Positions 52,554 to 62,638 of a DNA stretch of 64,000 nt are shown here, in pieces; positions within the stretch are counted from its first letter, which is position 1; each line of letters opens with the position of its first letter. The notes below the pieces were generated by a model, which worked only from the letters and a program-made list of their open reading frames with translations, had not been told where the DNA came from and did no database searches. The position numbers and the translations under genes were made by a program. This DNA comes from Chitinophagales bacterium (GTDB taxonomy: Bacteria > Bacteroidota > Bacteroidia > Chitinophagales > Saprospiraceae): NCBI GenBank assembly GCA_013298955.1, contig JAAFJT010000001.1, positions 99,303 through 163,302 of the forward strand, written 5' to 3'.

Positions 52554-55214
52554 ATGAGAAAATCATTTCCCTACGGGATGACAATTTGGTTGCTTTCTAT
52601 GGGGGTTTCCAAAGCGTTTGGCGGGTCGGTGCCAGCTGGTTCAAGTGTGGATTCAGTCAAAGCGATACAAGCGTCTGGCAGCGAGACGGATAAAGTAGTG
52701 CGTTTAAATCAATACGCAACTACCCTGTTGGAAGAAAAAAGGCTTCAAGAAGTTGAATATGTGGTGGATAAAGCCATGGAATTGGCTCGAAAAGCAGGTT
52801 TTCAAACAGGCATTGCAGCTGCTTATGATAATTTAGGTTTGATTGCGCAAGCTAAATCGGATGATAATAATGCCATGAATTTTTTTGTGGAGGCATTGCG
52901 GATTCGAGATGGATTGGGTGATAAAATCGGGATTGCTTGTTCCAAAAATAATATGGGGCGTGTTTTCTTCCTCCAAAATAACGAAGCTGCGGCATTAACC
53001 CATTATCAAAAAGCCTTGGAAGCCTTGCCAACCGATGCCAAAGATAAAGGCGTTCCTGCGATGATTCGCAAAAATTTGGGCGATTTATACTTGTCACAAA
53101 AAATTTATGGGAAAGCCACTGCGGAGTACAATCAAGCGTTGAACCTTTACACGGAAGCAAATGATTTGCAAAAAGCAGCCAGTATCGCTTCGTTTTTGGG
53201 TAAAACGGTGAGCGATTTGGGCGATTATGATGGGGCGCAAACGTATTTCAATGCTTCTTTGAATTTTCATCGTCAGTTGGAAGATGAAACTGGGGTTGCA
53301 AGGGATTTTTTGAATTTGGCAAAGGTCTTCAACGCGCTCAATGACCGTCAAATGGCACTCGAAAATGCACAAAATGCAACGAGCGTTTTCGAGCAAAAAC
53401 AGGATAAATTTGGGATGGCGGAAAGTTATCAAATGATGGGTTACACGCATTTGCGCAATAGCGACCGCAATGCTGCCATTAAATATTTTGATAAATCATC
53501 CGAAATCTTAAAAAAATTGCCTGTTCAAAAGGGCATTCCCGAATTATATCAGGCGATTGCCCAATCGTATGATGAAATGAGCGATTATCCAAGAGCGTTT
53601 GAATTTCAAAAAGCGTTTTCGACGGCGAAAGATAGTTTGTTCAACAAAGAAAAAGCAACGGCTTTGTTGGATATGACGGCAAAATATGAATCGCAATTTG
53701 CCGTGAAGGAGAAAAATCGGCAATTGGAATTATTAGAATATGATAAATCCACGAATCGAAAAATTCAATGTTTGCTATTGGGTTTGTTAGCTTTGGCAGT
53801 GTATTCGGTTTATAATTTTTATCAAAATTATAAATCGAAAAAAGCCGATAACGACAAATTAACGTTGTTGAATGGGCAGATTCAAGCGAAAAACAATTCG
53901 ATTGTTCAACAAAAAGTAGAAATCGACCTTAAAAATGCAGAATTGCAAGAGAAAAATGTTGGTTTAGATGCGTTGAATGAAAAGTTGTTGCGGGAGATGG
54001 CAGAAAGAGAACTTTCGCAAAATACGTTGTACTCGAAAGACCACTTTTTGGCAAATGTAACACGCGAGATGGGCAGCCCGTTGAATGCAATTGTCGGTTT
54101 ATCGCATTTGTTGATGAGTCAGGAACCGCGCAAAGACCAAAAAGACCATATTCAAAACTTGCAATTTGCGGCGAATAACTTGTTGGTTTTAATCAATGAC
54201 GTATTAGATTTTTCTAAGATTGAAGCAGGGAAATTGTCGTTGGCAACGATTAATTTTAGCCCTGAAGAGATTCTTTCGGAAGTGAAAAAAGAAATTATTT
54301 CCGATAAAAATGTACAGATTCATTTTGAAGTCAGTCCTGATATTCCGCATCAATTGAATGGAGACCCGGTGCGGTTGACGCAGATTATGACGTATATGTT
54401 GAATAATATTCGGAATTTATTGATTAAAGGCAATATTAATTTGGTAATTGCGCGGGCAGAAACGCTTCAACAAGAAATCATGGTTAAAATTGATTTGTCA
54501 ATGAATGGAGAAGGCGCAACTCATATTAGCAAATTTTTGAAACGAATCGTAGAACGCCATGATTTTGAAGGCGCGAGCAATGATGAAATGGAATTAATTA
54601 TTGCGAAACGATTGATTGAATTACAAAATGGTACGTTCTGGACAGGATTGAGTGAGGCAGGAACGACTGCGACGATTTATCTACCCTACAAATTGCCTGT
54701 TCAAGAAGCAACTGCTGAAACAGATGGCATAACCGAAGGTGTTGCCGCAGAAACTGACCCAGAATATTTGAAAGATAAGCGTGTTTTAGTCGTTGAGGAC
54801 AATAAAGTGAATCAAATGTTGGTTGTTAATATGTTAAAAAAACAAGGTATCATTGTCACCGCCGCAGGAGATGGCATTGAAGCACTGGAAAAAGTGGCAA
54901 AACAAGATTTTGACTTGATTTTAATGGATATTCAAATGCCGCGCATGGATGGGTATCGCGCTGTTGCGGAGATTCGCAAGATGCAGCACCACGAAAAAGC
55001 AGGTGTGCCGATTATTGCCTTTACAGCTTCCGCGTATGTGAACGAAAAAGAAAAAGCGCAACTGTTCGGTATGACAGACCATATTGGCAAACCGTTTTCG
55101 CCTGCTGAATTGTTGGAAAAAGTGCAGCGCGTTATGCTGTCACACAAAGCCAATATTTCAGACCATGCCGCACCGATTCAACAAGCGTCCGCCAAAAAAG
55201 GTGCAAGTATATAA
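52554..55214 (+). CDS. TPR hybrid sensor kinase with degenerate kinase core and intact receiver
   Basis: 886 residues. A signal segment is followed by six or more TPR repeats (about 60-370), a membrane helix at 403-421, a coiled coil, a HisKA/HATPase region, and a receiver domain (about 741-866). In the H-box the phosphoacceptor His is replaced by Arg504 (NVTREMGSPLNAI), and the G1 (DxGxGI) and G2 (GLGL) boxes are not recognisable (SMNGEG, DEMELIIAK). The receiver keeps Asp792 and Lys846. It therefore cannot autophosphorylate in the usual way, but it might still receive a phosphate or signal by conformation. Monocistronic. Confidence 0.87.
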   Translation: MRKSFPYGMTIWLLSMGVSKAFGGSVPAGSSVDSVKAIQASGSETDKVVRLNQYATTLLEEKRLQEVEYVVDKAMELARKAGFQTGIAAAYDNLGLIAQAKSDDNNAMNFFVEALRIRDGLGDKIGIACSKNNMGRVFFLQNNEAAALTHYQKALEALPTDAKDKGVPAMIRKNLGDLYLSQKIYGKATAEYNQALNLYTEANDLQKAASIASFLGKTVSDLGDYDGAQTYFNASLNFHRQLEDETGVARDFLNLAKVFNALNDRQMALENAQNATSVFEQKQDKFGMAESYQMMGYTHLRNSDRNAAIKYFDKSSEILKKLPVQKGIPELYQAIAQSYDEMSDYPRAFEFQKAFSTAKDSLFNKEKATALLDMTAKYESQFAVKEKNRQLELLEYDKSTNRKIQCLLLGLLALAVYSVYNFYQNYKSKKADNDKLTLLNGQIQAKNNSIVQQKVEIDLKNAELQEKNVGLDALNEKLLREMAERELSQNTLYSKDHFLANVTREMGSPLNAIVGLSHLLMSQEPRKDQKDHIQNLQFAANNLLVLINDVLDFSKIEAGKLSLATINFSPEEILSEVKKEIISDKNVQIHFEVSPDIPHQLNGDPVRLTQIMTYMLNNIRNLLIKGNINLVIARAETLQQEIMVKIDLSMNGEGATHISKFLKRIVERHDFEGASNDEMELIIAKRLIELQNGTFWTGLSEAGTTATIYLPYKLPVQEATAETDGITEGVAAETDPEYLKDKRVLVVEDNKVNQMLVVNMLKKQGIIVTAAGDGIEALEKVAKQDFDLILMDIQMPRMDGYRAVAEIRKMQHHEKAGVPIIAFTASAYVNEKEKAQLFGMTDHIGKPFSPAELLEKVQRVMLSHKANISDHAAPIQQASAKKGASI

Positions 55215-55266
55215 GAATTACGTCATTTAACCTGATGGCTACTGCCTACTAAACTCGGAATTTTCA

Positions 55267-55303
55267 CCTCTTAATGCTTCGGTATTAAGAGGCTTTTTTT
55301 TTG
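55267..55303 (+). terminator. Intrinsic terminator after the sensor kinase
   Basis: Stem CCTCTTAAT(G)/(T)ATTAAGAGG with a CTTCGG-type loop, followed by CTTTTTTTTT. Fifty bases after the stop codon. Confidence 0.9.
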
Positions 55304-55473
55304 TTTAATGCAAGCTCTGAATTAGGATTTTATATTATGTATGGGGAACGAAGGAACAAGCTCTTTTTTTGAAACGAACTTTTAATCCTTGATATTTATG
55401 ATTTAAGTTTTTTTTAAATATGAATAATCAAGGATTAATTTTTTTTATACAGGAGGAGTCCTTTCTACCGCGT

Positions 55474-55526
55474 TTTGTCATTCCATAGAAATCTCGTAGT
55501 ACCAAAATTTTCTACGGAATGACAAA
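55474..55526. repeat. Hairpin TTTGTCATTCCATAGAAA
   Basis: Imperfect inverted repeat TTTGTCATTCCATAGAAA/TTTTCTACGGAATGACAAA between the convergent sensor kinase and T9SS protein genes. The remainder of this 400-base gap has a degenerate family B half (GAATTAGGATTTTATATT) at 55319. Confidence 0.65.
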
Positions 55527-55616
55527 TTGCGATACAAAAGTGCTTAAAAAGTGGTTAAATCAACATATTGTTTTGTAAATAACGAGTAGCGTTTGAAACT
55601 TGACACCTATTGTGCT

Positions 55617-58600
55617 TTAATCAAATTGAGACATGACTTTAACCGTTTGAGCGTCTTTTCCCTCAATTTTAACATTTAAAAGATACATGCCTTGCGCCAA
55701 TCTGCCCGTTTGCAAGATATGACTGACTCCTGCCACATCGACCGTCTCGTCTATCACGACACGCCCTGCGGCATCGAGTAAACGGAATTGGACTGGTTTG
55801 CCCACTACATCCGTAAAGGAAATCGCTAATCTATCAATAAATGGATTCGGAGATACTTTATTGACTTCCAAACCTAATAAACCATCGCGTTTGACAATGA
55901 GAATCGGAGAATAGAAGGTATAATTGTAATTTGATGCAACATCTTTATTCGTTGATTTGATGCGGAAATAGTACAAATCGCGGACGGCACCGCCCACATT
56001 TCGCGTATAACTTTGTTTATCAATCGACAAAAAGCCTGTTGCGGGAACATTTGCAATACTATCGAATTTGAATCCATTTTCAGACATTTCTAAAACGAAA
56101 GTCTGCGCATAGTATTCTGGCAAGGTCGCCCAATTGATGTCGATACTCACGCCTGACCGAGCAAATCCGCCTGTCAATTCTACGAGTTGGGTTTTTGAAT
56201 CGCCTTCATATTTGCCGATTTCAAAATCATCAATTGCCATGCCCGCTAATGGACTCGTCGCACCCGATTTGAAAACCACTCGGAAGGCAACATTGGAACG
56301 TCCCGCAAAACGACTCACATTTAATTTGAATTTTGTCCATTCATTGTTTGAACCCGTGAAGTAATTTTGATTCGTCAAAAAACCACTCCCATCTGGAACC
56401 ACTCGACTGTTGTACCAATTGGCATCATTAGAACTGCCTAATTGCACCCAATTCAAACCTTTGTCATATGAATATTCAATATTGAAACCATCATATCCGT
56501 TTTGCGTGATGTATTTTGCCCAAAAACTCAACTCATAAATGCCGGGTTGTGAAAAATTATAATTTGGCAAATAAAGCATGGTTGTCGTATTCGGTTGAAC
56601 CGATGATTCGTTCAAACCCACTACATAGGCATTTGCCCCACTATGCGTTCCGTCTTTGCCATTGATAGTGGATTTGCCGCGTTCAAATTTAGAACCCGAA
56701 ACGTGATTCACTCCAAAATCGGTATCTGCCCCATCAAAATTGCCTTGATAACCATTCGTAGAGGCTTTATAAGGCGTGTTTAAATCAGGCAATATTTTTA
56801 CAGAACCATTGGAAATCAATGAATTATCATTATTGATTTTTAAACTAACGTTATATGTACCGATATTGGCATACGCGTGTGTCGTGTTTTCCAACGTATC
56901 GGTTTTAGTATCGCCAAAATTCCATAAGAACGTTTCTGCACTATTGCTGTTTTCGCCTTTGAACTCTACGGCTCCATTTTTGTAACCCACTTGTGGATAA
57001 TTGGCTGCCACAGACGGCGTAGAGAATACGCCCGTTGTCCACAAACCGCGTCCATAAGTAGCCGCAACCACGATTTTATCCGATTGGCGCAAACGCAACA
57101 TATCCGTCCGAACCAAAGGCGTACCGCGTCCTACGAAAGGAGGCAACCAAGTCGTATTATCACCATTCAAATTTTCGGTTGTCCAAACCCCAAAATCAGT
57201 CGCAATCATGGCTTGATTGGCATTATTCGGGTTGAAAATGCCCCAACGAACAGGCATATCTGGTAAATTATTGGCAATATTGATGCCTTCACTACCTATC
57301 CAAGTATTCCCTGCATCGCGAGATTCCCAAATACTGTTCCGCGCGCCATAACTCGAAACCGTTAACAAAAGGTGATTTGCATTGCCCCGTTGCACGTCAA
57401 TCGAGGAAACATTGCCCCCAAAACCGCCGCCAACTGCCACTGCGGTCAGCGAAGTGCCATTGTGCGCGTCATCAATCCTGTATAATTGTCCACCTGTCGT
57501 TCCTACGTAAATCCGATTCGGCATATTGGGGTCGGAACCGATGTGCGAAACCACTGAGGAGGTTCCATTAGAAAGCGCGACATTGGAAACATCCACTGCT
57601 ACTGCCTGATTGGTGGCTAAATTCCACCGCCATAAATCATTCGCATTCGATTGAGCATAGAAAATATTGGTCGCATTATCCAAATCGCAAGGCGTTAAAA
57701 ATTTGCCCCGCGAGTTCGTGCCGCCACTGAAACTGCTTCCAGCATTCGTCGAAAGCGAAAACGCACCATTATATAAGGAGACAATTTGATAATTCGGATT
57801 ATTCTGGTTGATAAAACAATAAAAACCATCTCCACCCAAAACGCTCCGACTCGGTGCAACACCGCCTGTGCTAATTTGATGTGAACCATTATCTTGCGCC
57901 CCTGCCAAATAATAATTCGTCCCTGCTGTCGGGTGAATTGCACAAGAATAAAGTAAAGTCGTAATATAATTGTCGTTTTTACCCGAATAGGCAAAATTGG
58001 TTTCTGCATTCGTCACCCGGAAAAGTCCGCCATCGCAACCGACATAACCCACTGAACCATTGCCGGGTTCAAAGGTAAAACCATGATGATCCGCATGAAC
58101 ATAAGGATAATTGGCACCCGTCCAAGAACTCACTTGCGACCAAGAACTGCCGCCATCCACCGTTCTAAACAAATCAACTCCACCGACATAAGCCACATTG
58201 GGGTTGGTCGGCGAAACCGCTAAAGATAAATCATACCATGCTTGACCGCGTGTGAAATCGGCAATACTCGCGGCACCGCCGCCATCACGCCAAGATAAAC
58301 GCGGTGTTGCCCGCCAATTCGCCCCGCCGTCAATCGTTGTATAGACTGCTGAACCAATGCCGTTTTGATTCCCGACCAAATAAATGATATTGGCATTAGA
58401 AGGCGCAACCGCCATTTCCATCCGACTCAATCCAGTTGGGAAGCCATTGTTAATCGTTGAAAGAGAAGTCCAACTGCCTACATCGCCATTCGAGGTGGAT
58501 TTATACACATTATTACTCGTTGCTGCAAAAATCGTGTTGCCCACTTGTTGCACGCGCCAAGTCGTATTGGCTGCAAAACCAGCTACACCCGAACCTAAAA

Positions 58601-59525
58601 CTTTGTTCCAAGTCGCACCGCCATCAGAACTTCGATGCAATCCATTGTCAATCGTACTGACGAAAACATTGCCATTCGTAGGATTGATGGAGAGCGCGGA
58701 GCATTTATTGAAGCCGCCTGTTGTGGTGGCTGCCAATAAAGTCCAAGTAGTACCGCCATCCGTAGATTTCATCACCCCTTTTCCGGGTGCGTCACCTGCC
58801 GCTACATCCCCTGTACCCAAGTACATGATTTTAGGATTATTCAAATCTTGCACAATCGAGCTGATTGCCAATGCCGCAGACCAATCATCCACCAATTTCC
58901 AAACAGGCTTCACGGCTGTAATATCGGTTGTTTTCCAAAGTCCACCTGTTGCCGAAGCAACAAAAACGGTTTTACGCGTACTGTCACTTATATCGACCAA
59001 GATAGCTCGAGACCGCCCCCCTACATTATTAGGACCCCGATTCGTCCAACGCGCTCTGGATAAAGCACCGCGAGCGAAAGTCCCATTTTGCGCCAACGTT
59101 TGTTGACGGCGCAAGGTCTGTTCTAAGGCAATGAGTTTGCGTTCTCTTGGCACATAACCCAAAGTCGGATCCAGTGTGCGCTCTTTTTCCATCTCAATAG
59201 CCTCATTAATACGCTCCGCCTTAGGGCGTTTTTTGAAAAAATACGTATTCGTGGAGCCTTGCTCGGTCGAATGCCCCTCTGTTGCGGCAATATCAGGTGC
59301 AATGAACCCTTTTTTTTGAATTGGAGGAGTGCTTTGCGCTATGGATACACGCGTATCATTAGCAACCAATGGGGGCGCTTTGATTGTTTCAACAGGAGTT
59401 GAAAGCATTGAAACGACCGTGATAGGCAAGTGTTTACGCACTTGGTGCAATGCGAATCCAACAGCAGTTGTTACGCTGGCAAGTAAGATTATACTTGAAA
59501 TACGTTCGTAAATTCTTTTTTTCAT
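55617..59525 (-). CDS. Large surface protein: BNR/sortilin-like repeats, PKD domain, T9SS sorting domain
   Basis: 1302 residues. A hydrophobic segment at about 10-27 targets it to the Sec pathway. A predicted beta-propeller (about 150-880) has Asp-box/BNR motifs (STDGGTTWT, SSDGGATWN, TIDGGANWR, TVDGGSSWSQ). A PKD domain follows (FLWNFGDTKTDTL...HAYANIGTYNV), then a MAM/immune-inhibitor-like beta-sandwich (ELSFWAKYITQNGYDGFNIE). The C-terminal 80 residues are a type A T9SS signal (PNPFIDRLAISF...LAQGMYLLNVKIEGK). It is probably secreted and surface-attached. The ligand is unknown. Confidence 0.9.
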   Translation of the reverse strand: MKKRIYERISSIILLASVTTAVGFALHQVRKHLPITVVSMLSTPVETIKAPPLVANDTRVSIAQSTPPIQKKGFIAPDIAATEGHSTEQGSTNTYFFKKRPKAERINEAIEMEKERTLDPTLGYVPRERKLIALEQTLRRQQTLAQNGTFARGALSRARWTNRGPNNVGGRSRAILVDISDSTRKTVFVASATGGLWKTTDITAVKPVWKLVDDWSAALAISSIVQDLNNPKIMYLGTGDVAAGDAPGKGVMKSTDGGTTWTLLAATTTGGFNKCSALSINPTNGNVFVSTIDNGLHRSSDGGATWNKVLGSGVAGFAANTTWRVQQVGNTIFAATSNNVYKSTSNGDVGSWTSLSTINNGFPTGLSRMEMAVAPSNANIIYLVGNQNGIGSAVYTTIDGGANWRATPRLSWRDGGGAASIADFTRGQAWYDLSLAVSPTNPNVAYVGGVDLFRTVDGGSSWSQVSSWTGANYPYVHADHHGFTFEPGNGSVGYVGCDGGLFRVTNAETNFAYSGKNDNYITTLLYSCAIHPTAGTNYYLAGAQDNGSHQISTGGVAPSRSVLGGDGFYCFINQNNPNYQIVSLYNGAFSLSTNAGSSFSGGTNSRGKFLTPCDLDNATNIFYAQSNANDLWRWNLATNQAVAVDVSNVALSNGTSSVVSHIGSDPNMPNRIYVGTTGGQLYRIDDAHNGTSLTAVAVGGGFGGNVSSIDVQRGNANHLLLTVSSYGARNSIWESRDAGNTWIGSEGINIANNLPDMPVRWGIFNPNNANQAMIATDFGVWTTENLNGDNTTWLPPFVGRGTPLVRTDMLRLRQSDKIVVAATYGRGLWTTGVFSTPSVAANYPQVGYKNGAVEFKGENSNSAETFLWNFGDTKTDTLENTTHAYANIGTYNVSLKINNDNSLISNGSVKILPDLNTPYKASTNGYQGNFDGADTDFGVNHVSGSKFERGKSTINGKDGTHSGANAYVVGLNESSVQPNTTTMLYLPNYNFSQPGIYELSFWAKYITQNGYDGFNIEYSYDKGLNWVQLGSSNDANWYNSRVVPDGSGFLTNQNYFTGSNNEWTKFKLNVSRFAGRSNVAFRVVFKSGATSPLAGMAIDDFEIGKYEGDSKTQLVELTGGFARSGVSIDINWATLPEYYAQTFVLEMSENGFKFDSIANVPATGFLSIDKQSYTRNVGGAVRDLYYFRIKSTNKDVASNYNYTFYSPILIVKRDGLLGLEVNKVSPNPFIDRLAISFTDVVGKPVQFRLLDAAGRVVIDETVDVAGVSHILQTGRLAQGMYLLNVKIEGKDAQTVKVMSQFD

Positions 59526-59823
59526 GCTACGTGTGGTTTATAATTTCTACGAGAATGTTGATAAACATGATTAAATTTGAATGCGTGTGATTGAGATTAC
59601 AAAATTAAAAAATATCTTTATTCTTGCTCTATTGAAATGCTCGAAAATTGAAATTTGTTTAAAATCATCTCTTGTTTAGACCCATTTTAAGGCAAAAGGA
59701 TTGCTTTTTTTTAGTAACAACTAAAAAAAGGTAAAAATCAATAAAATTAAAAATAGATTATATCCGTAGAAAGTAAATGTAAGGAGGGGAATGCTTGTGA
59801 TTGTGGCTGGATGGTATCTGACA

Positions 59824-60804
59824 TTAATCCCAATATCGACCCATTAACTCCCAAACGCTTTCATGTGTTAAAATCTCACTGCCCATATCGGCATAAATAT
59901 CGCCGTTACTTTTGTAAGCACGTAAGGCGGCTAAATCGGCTTCAGCCATTCGATTGACTCGGTTTCTTCTAAAATGTCCTTTGACTGCATTGTTAATCAA
60001 GCGCACAAAAATATCATGTCGTTTATTTTCAGATTTTCTAAAATACTCATTTCGATAATATTCCAAAGACGCAATCAATTCCATTACCTGATTTTCGATG
60101 AACCGTGTTTTGCTTTTGCCTGCATTTCCAATCAATAAATGTAACAATTGAATGACCAAAATCGCACTGTTCATACCCAATTTGTCTTTGGATAAAAACA
60201 TAATCGAATTATTAAAAGCAATAGGGTCATACGGACGCATGAAAGTAGCATCTTCGGGTTTGGTTTTAATCATTTTGGCAGCAATTAAAAATTGCATGTA
60301 GGCTTCATAAATGCGAAATTCTTCTGCCAATACATCTATTTGCTTTTGATATTCCAAATATTCAATCAATAAAGTGAAAAATAACCATGCTTCTTGGTAT
60401 TGATTGGTGAAAAGGTATAATTTCATCAAGGTCAAACCACGATTGAACCAGTTGTGCGTGCCAATCGGCTCACGATATAAAATATTAACAGTTGCCCAGT
60501 TTTTATACCCTTCGTAATAAGCCTGCTGATAATCATCTAAATCTGCTTTTTTAAAATCAACTATCAACACTAATTGTCCTAATCGCTTTTTTAATTCATA
60601 TTTTAAGGTCTTATAAGAACCAAAATTGCTTCTTTTTTCATACAAAGCCTTGGCTGCTGCTGAATCAGTTAGAAATAAGCCTTCGTGAATGCCATGATAT
60701 AAATTCCATAATTTTGTGTCAGGTGCGCCTAAAATCGCTTCTTTTTCGCCTCTCTTAAATTCAAAACTTTCGATGAGCTTAATATATTCTTTTAAAACTT
60801 GCAT
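59824..60804 (-). CDS. Conserved hypothetical protein, helical repeat-like
   Basis: 326 residues from the ATG at 60804; the frame is open upstream but a promoter-like box at 60837-60844 and the AT-rich preceding codons argue for this start. The sequence is mainly alpha-helical with aromatic-rich helices (YQQAYYEGYKNWATVNILYRE, read in parts) reminiscent of TPR-like solenoids. No family or motif is recognised, no signal peptide or membrane segment. Monocistronic. Confidence 0.75.
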   Translation of the reverse strand: MQVLKEYIKLIESFEFKRGEKEAILGAPDTKLWNLYHGIHEGLFLTDSAAAKALYEKRSNFGSYKTLKYELKKRLGQLVLIVDFKKADLDDYQQAYYEGYKNWATVNILYREPIGTHNWFNRGLTLMKLYLFTNQYQEAWLFFTLLIEYLEYQKQIDVLAEEFRIYEAYMQFLIAAKMIKTKPEDATFMRPYDPIAFNNSIMFLSKDKLGMNSAILVIQLLHLLIGNAGKSKTRFIENQVMELIASLEYYRNEYFRKSENKRHDIFVRLINNAVKGHFRRNRVNRMAEADLAALRAYKSNGDIYADMGSEILTHESVWELMGRYWD

Positions 60805-60836
60805 TTTGTTGCGTTTTTTTGATAAAAATGATGTTG

Positions 60837-60844
60837 CAAAAATA
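60837..60844 (-). promoter_or_regulatory. -7 box (TATTTTTG) for the conserved hypothetical gene
   Basis: TAnnTTTG match on the minus strand, 32 bases before the ATG at 60804. No clear -33 box. Confidence 0.5.
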
Positions 60845-61008
60845 AACATTTTTGGTAAAAAAAAATGTTTTTTGCATTTTATATAAAAAAAAAACATTTT
60901 TTGTTCACCTGTATTTTTTGAATGAAGTACCATTAATTAAGGGACGTTCTTAATTCCCCAAAGAGGTACTTTCGATGTGATGACAACATCTATGGATAAA
61001 TTAAAATT

Positions 61009-61085
61009 GGATTTAACGGATTTTCACAGGATTTTTCACGAATTACGCTCTATGATAGCCATCCGTGAAAATCCGTTGAATCCGT
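61009..61085. repeat. Degenerate family A-like palindrome (GGATTTAACGGATTTTCAC)
   Basis: Left arm GGATTTAACGGATTTTCAC and right arm GTGAAAATCCGTTGAATCC pair with one mismatch around a loop of 37 bases. It has the ACGGATTTTCAC core of family A but not its outer part. Confidence 0.65.
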
Positions 61086-61356
61086 ACATCTATCAAACAA
61101 AGGATAGTATTTTGCAAAATTAAAATCTTTAAAAAAATTATTTTTTTTTAAAGGTAAAAATATAAAAATCGCCTATTTTATTCGTTTTTTAACATTTTTA
61201 AGTGCTTGAAAATAGTTTATTTTTGAGTATATTGAGAGTTTATATCCTTTTATGGCTTAAAAAGTCTATTTTTACGCTTTTTAAGCCTAAAATTTATTTT
61301 TTTAATTCAACTGACAAAAAATGTATTTACGCCTTTACAAATCTCGAAAAGCAACC

Positions 61357-61364
61357 TACCTTTG
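61357..61364 (+). promoter_or_regulatory. -7 box (TACCTTTG) in the gene-poor stretch
   Basis: Perfect TAnnTTTG; TTTA at 61334-61337 could be a -33 box at 19 bases. It would drive a transcript covering a 17-codon frame at 61484-61537 (MQLFLAVFGIVEDEVYV) and ending near the terminator at 61997. Confidence 0.5.
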
Positions 61365-61559
61365 TATCAACAAATAAGCGCAGCGATTGTAACACTCGAA
61401 AAGAGCAAAGCAGTCCAAAACTAAATAAAATTTTAACAAAAAATTAGCACAAAACTATTATTTAACCCATTAATTTAAACACAATGCAACTATTTTTAGC
61501 TGTATTTGGAATTGTAGAAGACGAAGTTTACGTGTAAGTTCCAAACCAAGGTCGTAGAA

Positions 61560-61661
61560 AAATGCCTCGGTTTCGGAATATTAGGCTCCACCAATGACCG
61601 CAAATAATTCTTATTTCGGATTCTTGAGCTGTTGAGCTAGCAAAAAACGAAATCGAGGCAT
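61560..61661. repeat. 102-base segment bounded by 15-base inverted repeats
   Basis: AATGCCTCGGTTTCG and CGAAATCGAGGCATT are inverted with one mismatch. Each arm read inward begins MPRFR, an accident of the inverted repeat. It could be an RNA stem or a small mobile repeat. Confidence 0.55.
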
Positions 61662-61996
61662 TACTTTATTGCTCAATGTCGGCAAATCCATTGCCCATCT
61701 TCCAAATGAAGAAAGTATATTAGGCTCTCTGCCTCTAAGAACAGGCGAATCTCACTTTTCTGAGTCCTTTGTAAAGGAAGGTAAAGTTCTGTTAAAATTC
61801 TTGCATCCGAATATCCATCACTCTTATTTCGTTTTTGTAATTACCCAAAATCCAAGTTGTAAAACACGCCTCTCCAATCTACCGTAATACAATTGTAGTG
61901 ATAAAAATAGGCTAAAATGATAGCTTTTTAAAAAAAGTTTCGTTTTAAGTGTATTTTTTTGAAAAAAAATGCATTTTTTTTTTAAAAAAATTTTTC

Positions 61997-62030
61997 AAAT
62001 AAACACCTTTTTGGGTGTTTATTTTCGCTC
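61997..62030 (+). terminator. Intrinsic terminator-like hairpin
   Basis: AAATAAACACC/GGGTGTTTATTT with a short T-loop, then a CGCTCTTTTTTT run. The following 600 bases (62030-62638) are very AT-rich with no gene, apart from a hairpin at 62416. Confidence 0.6.
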
Positions 62031-62415
62031 TTTTTTTGAAAAAAACACCCTTTTTCGCTCTTTTTTAAATTAAAATTATCAATAATTAATTGAAAATCAA
62101 ATATTTGTAAAATATAAATATAAATATATTAAAATATATTCATATTTAAACCGCCATTTAATTCACCTTACAATTATATTTATTTACTATATACTATATA
62201 TTTAAATATGTATTACCTTTACGACATCAATCTGATACAACAAAAAGTACCCATATTATAAATTGATTTAAAGTCGCCGTTGTTGGATTCAAATTGAGTA
62301 AGGGCTAATAGTCTGGATAAGTAAACACACTTTTTAATGCCAAACAATGGCGCGACAGGATTTTAAAATAAGCACTTTTATTTAAGGATAAAAATATATA
62401 AACCGCTTATTTTAT

Positions 62416-62456
62416 GGGTGCATCCCAAACTGTCGCAACAATTTTGGGATGCACCC
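62416..62456. terminator. Strong hairpin GGGTGCATCCCAAA, bidirectional
   Basis: A 14-base perfect stem with a 12-base loop, followed by TATTTTATT. No gene is visible just upstream, so it may end an unrecognised transcript or be a repeat. Confidence 0.6.
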
Positions 62457-62622
62457 TATTTTATTCCTTTTTAACATTATATTTTTATTTAAAATATATT
62501 TTAATGCCTCGAAAAAAGAGTCGATTCCTATGACAAAATGAATTTTCAAAACGTTTCCTATTGGAAAGCAATGGTTTTTGTAAAAAAAACGTTTTATTTG
62601 CCAAAAATTGTTAAAATTGACT

Positions 62623-62630
62623 TACTTTTG
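62623..62630 (+). promoter_or_regulatory. -7 box (TACTTTTG) for bamD
   Basis: Consensus match eight bases before the ATG; TTTG at 62597-62600 is a possible -33 box with a 22-base spacer. The predicted start site leaves almost no leader. Confidence 0.55.
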
Positions 62631-62638
62631 CCGCCGCA

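Noticed and set aside
61202..61447. 81-codon frame in the gene-poor stretch
   Set aside because: Low-complexity Lys/Phe/Ile content across a promoter-like box; no start signals.
61669..61887. 72-codon frame starting with TTG
   Set aside because: No similarity recognised and no start signal; could be part of a decayed gene, but unsupported.
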